This document shows positions 57,168-64,000 of a stretch of DNA of 64,000 bases, piece by piece. Under the pieces are notes generated by a model. That model saw only the letters and a list, made by a program, of their open reading frames with translations, ran no database searches and was not told the DNA's origin. The stretch's first letter is position 1. Each line of letters starts with the position of its first letter. This DNA is from Natrononativus amylolyticus (GTDB lineage: Archaea > Halobacteriota > Halobacteria > Halobacteriales > Natrialbaceae): positions 2,912,993-2,976,992 of the forward strand of contig NZ_CP101458.1 of assembly GCF_024362525.1 (NCBI RefSeq), given 5' to 3'. The position numbers were made by a program, and so were the translations under genes.

Positions 57168-58739
57168 GTGCGTTCTACGGCCTCGACGCTCGCGACGCGG
57201 ATGAAACGGAACTTCGAACAGTCGATTGCGATAGATACGCGGACGCTGGCCGTCTTCCGCGTGTTCGTGGGGCTGCTCGTACTCGCCGACCTGGTGCTCC
57301 GGTCGCGGAACTTCTCGTACTTCTACAGTGAGGACGGCGTCGCCCCGCAGTCGCTGGCGGAGTCGATGACGCCGGACAACGCGTTCTCGTTTTACTACTT
57401 CACGACCGATTCGACGCTGATCGCGGCGCTGATGGTGATCCAGGCGCTCATCGCGATACAGCTCATCCTCGGCTACAAGACGACGATCGCGACGCTCCTG
57501 TCGTTCCTGTTCGTGATCTCGCTCGATCACCACAACCCGCTCGTGTTGAGCTACGCCGACACGCTGTTCCGGCTGTTGCTGTTCTGGGCGATCTTCCTCC
57601 CGCTGGGCGAACGGTGGTCGATCGACGCGCTCCACGCCGACTGGGAGCCGCGAACGCAGGTCGCGTCGATCGCCTCGGCGCTGATACTGTGTCAGATGGT
57701 CGCCATGTACTTCGTCAACGCCTACCACAAGTCGATGGACCCGCTGTGGACCGGCGGCGAGGCAACCCCCCTCATCATGGGGCTCGACAACACGACGTTC
57801 CTCCTCGGGGAGTTCATGCGGAACTTCCCGACGCTACTGCAGTTCGGGGGGTTGACCTGGTACTACATGCTCTGGTTCTCGTGGCTGCTCATCTTCCTGC
57901 CTGGGCGGTGGCGGATGCTCCTCGTCGGGATGTTCATGGTCGCCCACGCGTCGTTCGCGATCACGGTCCGTATCGGCGCGTTCCCGTACGTCGCCCTCGC
58001 CGGCGTCATGCTGTTCCTGCAGACGCAGTTCTGGATCGACCTCCGGACGGTCGGCCGGTACCTCGGCGTCGACGAACGGGAGTTCAGAACTCGCCTCGAG
58101 GGGCTGAGACGAGTGGGGAGGTACTTCCCGCGGGTTCGGCCGTACGACCGACGGCGAAAGCAGGCGGGTGCGTACCTGCACAGTATCGGCATCGGCGCGG
58201 TCGTGATCGCGCTCGTCATGTTCACGCTGCTCTCGTACGCGCCGGTCGGCGGCGTCGACGAGAGACAGACCGAGCCGCAACAGGAGATCGAAGACGTCGC
58301 CGACCGGTTCAACATCGATCAGCCGACGTGGAGCATCTTCGCCCCGACGCCCCGGACGACGGATCGGTACTACGTCTTCCCGGCACAGACCGCAGACGGG
58401 GAGGTGATCGACGTCTACAACGAGCGGGAGATGACTTACGACAGGCCGGGCAAGGAACTCCAGAAGCAGTTCGGAACCTACCGCGAGCGGTTCTACATGA
58501 ACAGCGTCAGGCGGGCCGGGTTCGACGGGCAGGCGTCGGTGCTCAAGGCCGAGTACCTCTGTACCACGTGGGCCGACGAGAACGACGTCGAACTCACGCA
58601 CGTCAACATGTACCAGGTCAGAGAGAACGTGACGATGGACACCATCGACACGCCCGAGGACCGGGACCGGTACATCAACATCATCTACCAGCACGGCTGC
58701 GGCGACAACGAGCCGATCGATATCGCGCCGCCGGAGTGA
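57168..58739 (+). CDS. HTTM domain membrane protein
   Basis: A 523-residue membrane protein. The first 330 residues carry several hydrophobic helices with the HTTM-like pattern IDTRTLAVFRVFVGLLVLADLVLRSRNFSYFYSEDGVAP and MVAMYFVNAYHKSMDPLWTGGEA. HTTM proteins are related to vitamin K-dependent gamma-carboxylase; catalytic capacity here is unknown. The C-terminal 170 residues look soluble, with QPTWSIFAPTPRTTDRYYVFPAQ. Start at GTG 57168. Confidence 0.87.
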   Translation: MRSTASTLATRMKRNFEQSIAIDTRTLAVFRVFVGLLVLADLVLRSRNFSYFYSEDGVAPQSLAESMTPDNAFSFYYFTTDSTLIAALMVIQALIAIQLILGYKTTIATLLSFLFVISLDHHNPLVLSYADTLFRLLLFWAIFLPLGERWSIDALHADWEPRTQVASIASALILCQMVAMYFVNAYHKSMDPLWTGGEATPLIMGLDNTTFLLGEFMRNFPTLLQFGGLTWYYMLWFSWLLIFLPGRWRMLLVGMFMVAHASFAITVRIGAFPYVALAGVMLFLQTQFWIDLRTVGRYLGVDEREFRTRLEGLRRVGRYFPRVRPYDRRRKQAGAYLHSIGIGAVVIALVMFTLLSYAPVGGVDERQTEPQQEIEDVADRFNIDQPTWSIFAPTPRTTDRYYVFPAQTADGEVIDVYNEREMTYDRPGKELQKQFGTYRERFYMNSVRRAGFDGQASVLKAEYLCTTWADENDVELTHVNMYQVRENVTMDTIDTPEDRDRYINIIYQHGCGDNEPIDIAPPE

Positions 58740-58751
58740 CAGTCCGGAGAC

Positions 58752-59399
58752 TCAGCGCTCGAGCGTCGCCAGCGCGGCGGCCGCCTCGCGTGCCGCCTCG
58801 AGACACTCCCGCGCGTAGCGCGGATCGTCCGTCTCGGCGGCCGCCCGCGCGAACCGCTCGAGCGCCCGCACGAGAGAGGCGCGGGCACCCTCGAGGTCGC
58901 CCGGAGCGTCGGACGGCCCGGTAACCGATAGCCCGTCGCCCGGCAATTCGCTCGCCGACTCCGGCGACGGCGCGGACTCGACGCGGCGCTCGTGATCGCG
59001 CGACGGCGCGGTCGGCGGTCGTGCCCGTGATCTCTCCTCACGGTCGGCGGTCTCCCCGGAGGGGACCGCCGGCGTGTTCTCGGTCGAGTCGTCGTCGGCA
59101 GCCGCGTCGGACGCCGCCGGTCCCTCGGTCGACGCCTCCTCGTCGGCGGGTTCGGTCTCCGAGTCGGCCTCGAGGCCCGTCCCCTCGACGCCCTCGGGGC
59201 CGCCGTGACAGGACGGGCAGAACGTCGTTCCGTTCTGTCGAAAGAGCGGATCTCCGCAGGTGTTGCAGTGGGTGTTCGTCATCGTCGCACCCTTGAGCAG
59301 GAGGTCGCTCATCCGCTGGGTGGCCTCCCGGTCGGCCTTGTCGCGTTCGTACTTCTCTCGAAGCTTCTCGCGCTCGGCTTCCTTGTCGAAGTCGCTCAT
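58752..59399 (-). CDS. SSSCA1-type zinc ribbon protein
   Basis: A 215-residue protein with an N-terminal charged helix and a zinc ribbon (HCNTCGDPLFRQNGTTFCPSC, two CxxC pairs near residues 45-64) of the Sjogren/scleroderma autoantigen type. The middle is acidic low-complexity linker; the C-terminal 50 residues form a helix rich in Arg, Ala and Glu. Function is unknown in archaea. Confidence 0.85.
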   Translation of the reverse strand: MSDFDKEAEREKLREKYERDKADREATQRMSDLLLKGATMTNTHCNTCGDPLFRQNGTTFCPSCHGGPEGVEGTGLEADSETEPADEEASTEGPAASDAAADDDSTENTPAVPSGETADREERSRARPPTAPSRDHERRVESAPSPESASELPGDGLSVTGPSDAPGDLEGARASLVRALERFARAAAETDDPRYARECLEAAREAAAALATLER

Positions 59400-59459
59400 A
59401 CGTTCGTAGAGGTCGCGGGAGATGGAAAAAGCTACGACCCGCCGCCGCTCCGGGCGGGA

Positions 59460-59906
59460 CTACTCGAGAACCGCTCGCTCGAGGGTCGTGACCGCCTCGG
59501 CGGGCGTCTCCGCGGTCTCGAGGCCGGGCAGTTCGTGGGTGTCGAGGCCGACGACCGGCCGGCCGTACGCCTGTGCGAACCCGATCTCGGAGAGCGTTCC
59601 CGGGCCGCCCGACAGCGCGATCACCCCGTCGCCGTTGAGCGGCACGAGCGCGTTCCTGGCGTGGCCCATCCCGGTCGCGATCGCCGTCTCGACGTACGGG
59701 TTGGCGTCGGCTCTCGAGGCCGTCGGCAGAATGCCGATCGTCTCGCTCCCCTCGGCGGCCGCGCCGCGACAGACCGCCTCCATCGTCCCGCCGAGACCGC
59801 CGCAAACGACCGCGTGTCCGCGACGGCCCAGTTCCCGTCCGACCTCGGTGGCCGTCGCCGTCTCCTCGTCCGTGATCGTGCCGCCGCCGATGACGCTGAC
59901 TCGCAT
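59460..59906 (-). CDS. TIGR00725/LOG-like nucleotide-binding protein
   Basis: A 148-residue Rossmann-like protein. Start [15 protein letters not shown], then [17 protein letters not shown] and the phosphate-binding loop [15 protein letters not shown]. This fold is shared with lysine decarboxylase-like (LOG) proteins and DprA. Its ligand is unknown. Confidence 0.85.
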   Translation of the reverse strand: MRVSVIGGGTITDEETATATEVGRELGRRGHAVVCGGLGGTMEAVCRGAAAEGSETIGILPTASRADANPYVETAIATGMGHARNALVPLNGDGVIALSGGPGTLSEIGFAQAYGRPVVGLDTHELPGLETAETPAEAVTTLERAVLE

Positions 59907-60051
59907 GCGAGCGCCTACGGGGGCGCGGCTGGTGATTCGATCGGTTGCCTCCCGCGGAGGTTCGACATCTGTCGATCCCGACCTCGTCAGTTCGTGCGAA
60001 TTTACGCCTTTCGACGGATTTAACGCGAGGGACGGCGGATTCGTACGTGGT

Positions 60052-60966
60052 ATGACGAAAGTGAGCGTGGTCGGCGCGGCTGGAACGGTCGGGGCCGCGG
60101 CGGGCTACAACATCGCACTGCGGGGGATCGCCGACGAACTCGTCTTCGTGGACATTCCGGACAAGGAAGACGACACGATCGGGCAGGCCGCGGACGTGAA
60201 CCACGGGGCCGCCTACGACTCGAACACGGTGGTCCGACAGGGCGGCTACGAGGACACCGCCGGCTCGGACGTCGTCGTTATCACGGCCGGCATCCCGCGC
60301 CAGCCCGGCCAGACCCGGATCGACCTCGCGGGGGACAACGCGCCGATCATGGAGGACATCGGCTCCTCGATCGCCGAACACAACGACGACTTCGTGACGA
60401 TCACGACCTCGAACCCGGTCGACCTGCTCAACCGCCACCTCTACGAGACCGGCGACCGCGCCCGCGAGAAGGTAATCGGCTTCGGCGGCCGACTCGACTC
60501 CGCGCGCTTTCGGTACGTCATCGCCCAGCGCTACGGCGCCCCCGTCCGGAACGTCGAGGCGACGATCCTCGGCGAACACGGCGACGCGCAGGTTCCGGTC
60601 TTCTCGAAGGTTCGGGTCAACGGCCAGGACCTCGAGTTCACCGACGAGGAGAAATCGGAGATTTTAGAGGAGCTCAAGACCTCGGCGATGAACGTCATCG
60701 AGAAGAAAGGCGCCACCGAGTGGGGGCCGGCGACCGGCGTCGCCCACATGACCGAGGCGGTCCTCCGGGACACCGGCGAGGTGCTGCCCGCGAGCGTGAA
60801 ACTCGAGGGCGAGTACGGTCACGAGAACACCGCGTTCGGCGTTCCCGTCAAACTCGGCGCGAACGGCGTCGAGGAGATCGTCGACTGGGAGCTCTCGGAG
60901 TTCGAGCGCGACCAGCTCGGCGAGGCCGCGGAGAAACTCGAAGAGCAGTACGAGAAGATCTCGTAG
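60052..60966 (+). CDS. mdh: Malate dehydrogenase (LDH-like type)
   Basis: A 304-residue NAD-dependent malate dehydrogenase of the TCA cycle. N-terminal dinucleotide motif [15 protein letters not shown]; substrate-loop [10 protein letters not shown] with Arg for malate; catalytic [25 protein letters not shown] near the end. TTTAAC element about 32 nt upstream. The strongly acidic surface matches known haloarchaeal MDH. Confidence 0.97.
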   Translation: MTKVSVVGAAGTVGAAAGYNIALRGIADELVFVDIPDKEDDTIGQAADVNHGAAYDSNTVVRQGGYEDTAGSDVVVITAGIPRQPGQTRIDLAGDNAPIMEDIGSSIAEHNDDFVTITTSNPVDLLNRHLYETGDRAREKVIGFGGRLDSARFRYVIAQRYGAPVRNVEATILGEHGDAQVPVFSKVRVNGQDLEFTDEEKSEILEELKTSAMNVIEKKGATEWGPATGVAHMTEAVLRDTGEVLPASVKLEGEYGHENTAFGVPVKLGANGVEEIVDWELSEFERDQLGEAAEKLEEQYEKIS

Positions 60967-61038
60967 TCGTCGGCGACGGGGCGACCGAGTTTTTTGCCGT
61001 CACCGGAGTGCGCCGCAACGCGCGCCGGACCCCGGCGG

Positions 61039-62070
61039 TTACCGGCGCTCGGCGAGTTCGGACGCCGACGGGAGCTTCTCGAGGTCCAGGTTTCGACCGG
61101 AGATCGGGAGCGCGACCGTCTTCCCGACCAGTTCGTCGGCCAGCTGGCGCATCGCCGCGACGCTCGCGGCCGAGGCGCCCTCCGCGACGATCGTGTCTCG
61201 AGCGAGCAGATCGCGGATCGCCCGACGGAGCGACGACTCACTGACGAGCCGGAAGTCGTCGAGGTGCGCCCCGAGGAGCGCCGTCGTCAGCGCGAACGGA
61301 GTGCGGGTCGCCATCCCCTCTGCGAACGTCTCCATCCGGTCGTGGGGCGTGAGGTCGCCTTCGGCCCAGGCGCGGTGCATCGCGGGGGCGGCCTCCGACT
61401 GGGCGCCGATCACGGTCGCGTCGGCGAGCGCCCCCGTCGTCAGACAGTAGCCCGCGGCGCTCGAGCCGCCGCCGACGGGACAGAACACGTAGTCGACGTC
61501 CGGGAGGTCCTCGACGACCTCGAGGCCCGCCGTTCCGACGCCGGCGACGAGGGCGGGTTCGTTCGCCGAGTGAACGTACCGGTAGCCCTCCTCGGCGGCG
61601 AGCGCCTCCGCCCGCGTCCGGGCGTCGTCGAACTCCGACCCCGAGAACAGCACCGCCGCGCCGAGGCGCTCCATCGCGGTCACCTTGGTCCGGTTCGCGC
61701 CCTCCGGAACGACGATCGTCACCGGAATCTCGAAGGTCCGGCCGGCGTAGGCGATCGACTGGCCGTGGTTGCCCGTGCTCGCGGCGATCACGCCCGGCTC
61801 GGAGAACGAGTCGTCCAGCTGTGAGAGGAGATTCACCCCGCCCCGGACCTTGAACGCGCCCGTCGGCAGCGTGTCCTCGCGTTTCAGGTAGACGTCGGCG
61901 TCGAACTCGGCCGAGAGTGGCTCGCTCCGGACGAGCGGCGTTCGCGGCAAGTGCCCCTCGATCCGACGACGGGCCCGGTAGACGTCGCCGGTGGTGGGCG
62001 GCGTCAGATCGTGGTAGGGGAAGATCGTCGTCTCGTCGGGCGAGTCGACCGGTTCGTACTTCGCGGTCAT
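61039..62070 (-). CDS. Threonine/serine dehydratase-like PLP enzyme
   Basis: A 343-residue fold-type II PLP enzyme. The PLP lysine lies in LPTGAFKVRGG; the phosphate-binding loop is GGGSSAAGYC; substrate-binding ASTGNHGQSIAYAG is intact. Predicted to deaminate threonine or serine; the exact substrate could also be another amino acid. ATG 62070 (MTAKYEPVDSP) preferred; ATG 62082 also in frame. Confidence 0.9.
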   Translation of the reverse strand: MTAKYEPVDSPDETTIFPYHDLTPPTTGDVYRARRRIEGHLPRTPLVRSEPLSAEFDADVYLKREDTLPTGAFKVRGGVNLLSQLDDSFSEPGVIAASTGNHGQSIAYAGRTFEIPVTIVVPEGANRTKVTAMERLGAAVLFSGSEFDDARTRAEALAAEEGYRYVHSANEPALVAGVGTAGLEVVEDLPDVDYVFCPVGGGSSAAGYCLTTGALADATVIGAQSEAAPAMHRAWAEGDLTPHDRMETFAEGMATRTPFALTTALLGAHLDDFRLVSESSLRRAIRDLLARDTIVAEGASAASVAAMRQLADELVGKTVALPISGRNLDLEKLPSASELAERR

Positions 62071-62155
62071 AGACGAGGCCACGACCGGCGGTTACTAAGC
62101 AGTTGGTGAGCGGGTGAGTCCTGTCGCGTCGGCGGACCGCGGCTCTCGGCCTCCC

Positions 62156-62401
62156 TCAGGGAATTAACTGCTCGCCGTCGTCGTCGTAGATGGTGATCGC
62201 GTCGACGGGACAGGTCCGGGCGGCGAACTTCGCGTCGAGTTCGGCGCCTTCGGGCACCTCGCGGACGAAGATTCCGTCCTCGACCTCTTCTGCGTCCTCG
62301 AGCACCGCCTTCCCCGCCGACTTGTCCTTGCTGAACGCCTCCCACTCGGCGACGCACTGGTACATCCCGATGCAGGTGTCCTCGTCGAACTCGACTCTCA
62401 T
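62156..62401 (-). CDS. Three-cysteine ferredoxin
   Basis: An 81-residue ferredoxin-like protein. Only three cysteines are seen: C10 and C16 in EDTCIGMYQC and C64 in ARTCPVDAI. The central ligand position is Met rather than Cys or Asp, so a 3Fe-4S cluster is more likely than a 4Fe-4S one. Small soluble electron carrier; partner unknown. Starts at MRVEFDEDTC, a normal ferredoxin start. Confidence 0.87.
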   Translation of the reverse strand: MRVEFDEDTCIGMYQCVAEWEAFSKDKSAGKAVLEDAEEVEDGIFVREVPEGAELDAKFAARTCPVDAITIYDDDGEQLIP

Positions 62402-62597
62402 ACGCGAAGGTTCGAACCATCCGCGTAAATCCCTGACGGAGCCGTGGTGTGACACGCTCGAGTCCGCTCTTCGAACTGCCACCAGCTTCTCGGCCCGTAC
62501 ATCCACCTGCGGAGTGGACCGGTGTGGGAAACACGTTGCAACGAGAGGCGACCGGAACCGGTATGTGTCGGCGCTTCGAACTTGTCGCGTAAGAGAC

Positions 62598-63275
62598 GTG
62601 TCACCGCCCTGGAAACGGTCGCAGACGGCGTTCGTCGGCGTCATCCTCGCGAACCTCGCGTCACTGGCCGCGATCTGGTGGTACGGCTGGCAGGCCCACG
62701 CCCTCCTGCTCGTCTACTGGCTCGAGACCGGCGTGGTCGGCGCGATCTACGTGGCGAAAATCCGGCGCGCCGAGGGGACCGACCCCGCAGCGATTCGGTC
62801 GCTGACGGGGATCGACGGCGAACCGGCCGAATCGTACGTCGGGAAAGCGAACCGGGAGATCGCGGACGCGTTCGTCTCGAGTTACGTCGGCGTCTGGGTC
62901 GGCGCAGGGGTGATCCTCGCCCTCCTCCCGCTGGCCGAAGAGCTGGCGCTCGAGCCCGCGAGTCCGGACGTCGTCGCCCTCGCTGCCGTCAGTCTCGTCG
63001 GCTACCACCTCCTCTCCTACCGGTACGAGTACGTCGGCGACCGGGAGTACGAACGCCGCGGACCGGTGTCGCTGGCGGTCGAACCCGCACCCCGGTTCTG
63101 GGTTCTCATGCTGACGATTATCTTTGGCCTGGGCGCAGCCGACCTGACCCGGAGTCCGATGGGGGCGATCGTCGTGCTGGCGTTCTTCAAGACGTGCGCC
63201 GAGCTGGTGATCCACAGGCGCGAGCGCAAACGTGCGATAGCGGTGGCGTCCGGGTCCCGCGAGACGACAGTTTAA
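62598..63275 (+). CDS. DUF6498-like membrane protein
   Basis: A 225-residue protein beginning at GTG 62598 (reads as [13 protein letters not shown]). Roughly five to six hydrophobic segments, with [30 protein letters not shown] in the first two, characteristic of DUF6498. Function unknown. Ends 26 bp before hel308. Confidence 0.82.
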   Translation: MSPPWKRSQTAFVGVILANLASLAAIWWYGWQAHALLLVYWLETGVVGAIYVAKIRRAEGTDPAAIRSLTGIDGEPAESYVGKANREIADAFVSSYVGVWVGAGVILALLPLAEELALEPASPDVVALAAVSLVGYHLLSYRYEYVGDREYERRGPVSLAVEPAPRFWVLMLTIIFGLGAADLTRSPMGAIVVLAFFKTCAELVIHRRERKRAIAVASGSRETTV

Positions 63276-63301
63276 ACCGCCGGACGACCCAATCACGGGT
63301 A

Positions 63302-64000
63302 ATGAACGTCGAGGGGCTCTCGGGGCTCCCAACCGGGGCCGTCGAGCACTTCCGGGAGGAGGGAATCGAGGAGCTGTATCCGCCGCAGGCCGAGGCTGTC
63401 GAGTCGGGAATCCTCGAGGGCGAAAACCTCGTCGCCGCCGTCCCCACCGCGAGCGGAAAGACGATGATCGCTGCCCTCTCGATGCTGTCGGCCGTCGAGC
63501 GCGGCGGGAAGGCGCTGTACATCGTCCCGCTGCGGGCGCTGGCGAGCGAGAAGAAGGCCGAGTTCGACGCCTACGAGGAGTTCGGCGTGACGACCGGCAT
63601 CGCCACCGGCAACTACGAGTCGACGAGCGAGTGGCTCGCGACGAAGGATATCATCGTCGCCACCAGCGAGAAGGTCGACTCGCTCGTGCGAAACGGCGCC
63701 GACTGGCTCTCGGATCTCACCTGCGTCGTCGCCGACGAGGTCCACCTGATCGACGACCGAGGGAGGGGGCCGACCCTCGAGGTCACCCTCGCCAAACTCC
63801 GAAAGCTCACGCCCGGCCTCCAGATCGTCGCCCTCTCCGCGACCGTGGGAAACGCCAGCGAGATCGCCGACTGGCTCGAGGCCGACCTCCTCGACACTGA
63901 CTGGCGCCCGATCGAACTCCAGACCGGCGTCCACTACGGCAACGCGCTCAACTTCGACGACGGCAGTACGAGGGAGGTGCCGGTCGAGGGATCGGAGAAC
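63302..64000 (+). CDS. hel308: Hel308 helicase, 3' end outside the window
   Basis: First 233 residues of a Ski2-like DNA helicase. Q motif YPPQAEAVE (26-34), Walker A VPTASGKT (47-54), DEVH at 145-148 and motif III SATV. The order and spacing match archaeal Hel308, which unwinds lagging-strand forks. A TATA-like CAGTTTAAAC lies about 24-33 nt upstream of the ATG. The frame is open at the window edge. Confidence 0.95.
   Translation, partial: MNVEGLSGLPTGAVEHFREEGIEELYPPQAEAVESGILEGENLVAAVPTASGKTMIAALSMLSAVERGGKALYIVPLRALASEKKAEFDAYEEFGVTTGIATGNYESTSEWLATKDIIVATSEKVDSLVRNGADWLSDLTCVVADEVHLIDDRGRGPTLEVTLAKLRKLTPGLQIVALSATVGNASEIADWLEADLLDTDWRPIELQTGVHYGNALNFDDGSTREVPVEGSEN

Overview
This window is chromosomal DNA from a halophilic archaeon (class Halobacteria; order Natrialbales is my guess). 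The evidence is: high G+C with very frequent CTCGAG; strongly acidic proteins; Tat (twin-arginine) signals on secreted and lipid-anchored proteins; TATA-like boxes about 24-33 nt upstream of start codons with almost no leader; and archaeal information-processing genes (radA, polC/DP2, Hef, Hel308, Nmd3, an Orc1/Cdc6-like ATPase). No CRISPR array, rRNA, intact insertion sequence or prophage was seen. Most of the window is ordinary conserved haloarchaeal backbone.

Layout. 1-7.4 kb: MFS transporter, DCC-family thiol protein, a 7-Cys ferredoxin, a PHP phosphoesterase, several small haloarchaea-specific proteins, a DUF5784 protein, an epimerase gene gutted by an internal deletion, and a YkgJ-type cysteine-cluster protein. 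7.4-14.8 kb: a tRNA-like RNA with no readable anticodon, an XPD-like Fe-S helicase, a winged-helix regulator, a 28-residue membrane microprotein, a Taw2-like tRNA-modifying enzyme, Nmd3, then a membrane-stress group (htpX, a stand-alone Lrp-type ligand-binding domain, pspAB). 15.5-24.1 kb: a PQQ-type beta-propeller protein, RadA, a PRC-barrel protein, the tetrapyrrole operon hemC-cobA-hemD, a RecJ-like DHH exonuclease and a second PHP protein.

24.5-32.1 kb looks like a phosphoglycerol scavenging region: a Tat-exported glycerophosphodiester phosphodiesterase, a HAD-IIA phosphatase, an MgtC/DUF4010 membrane protein and a UgpBAEC-type ABC importer. 32.1-41.6 kb: an Orc1/Cdc6-like ATPase with a changed Walker B, small conserved genes, a NifU-domain protein, a PanE-like reductase, and polC encoding the DP2 subunit of DNA polymerase D, interrupted by a 507-residue homing-endonuclease intein that ends in glutamine. 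41.8-48.0 kb: a five-gene dipeptide/oligopeptide ABC importer (dppABCDF). 48.0-64.0 kb: small proteins, a CBS protein overlapping glyS, a polyprenol-kinase-like protein, a DacB/PBP4-like serine peptidase, TspO, Hef, an HTTM membrane protein, an SSSCA1-type zinc ribbon protein, a LOG-like protein, malate dehydrogenase, threonine dehydratase, a three-Cys ferredoxin, a DUF6498-like membrane protein and the start of hel308, which runs off the window.

Best candidates for a second look: the tRNA-like RNA (7382-7472), the Gln-terminated polC intein, the internally deleted epimerase, DUF5784 as a possible PD-(D/E)XK-fold protein, the microproteins, and the overlapping inverted repeats at 33.8 kb. Family names and functions come from recognising motifs by eye; no database search was run.
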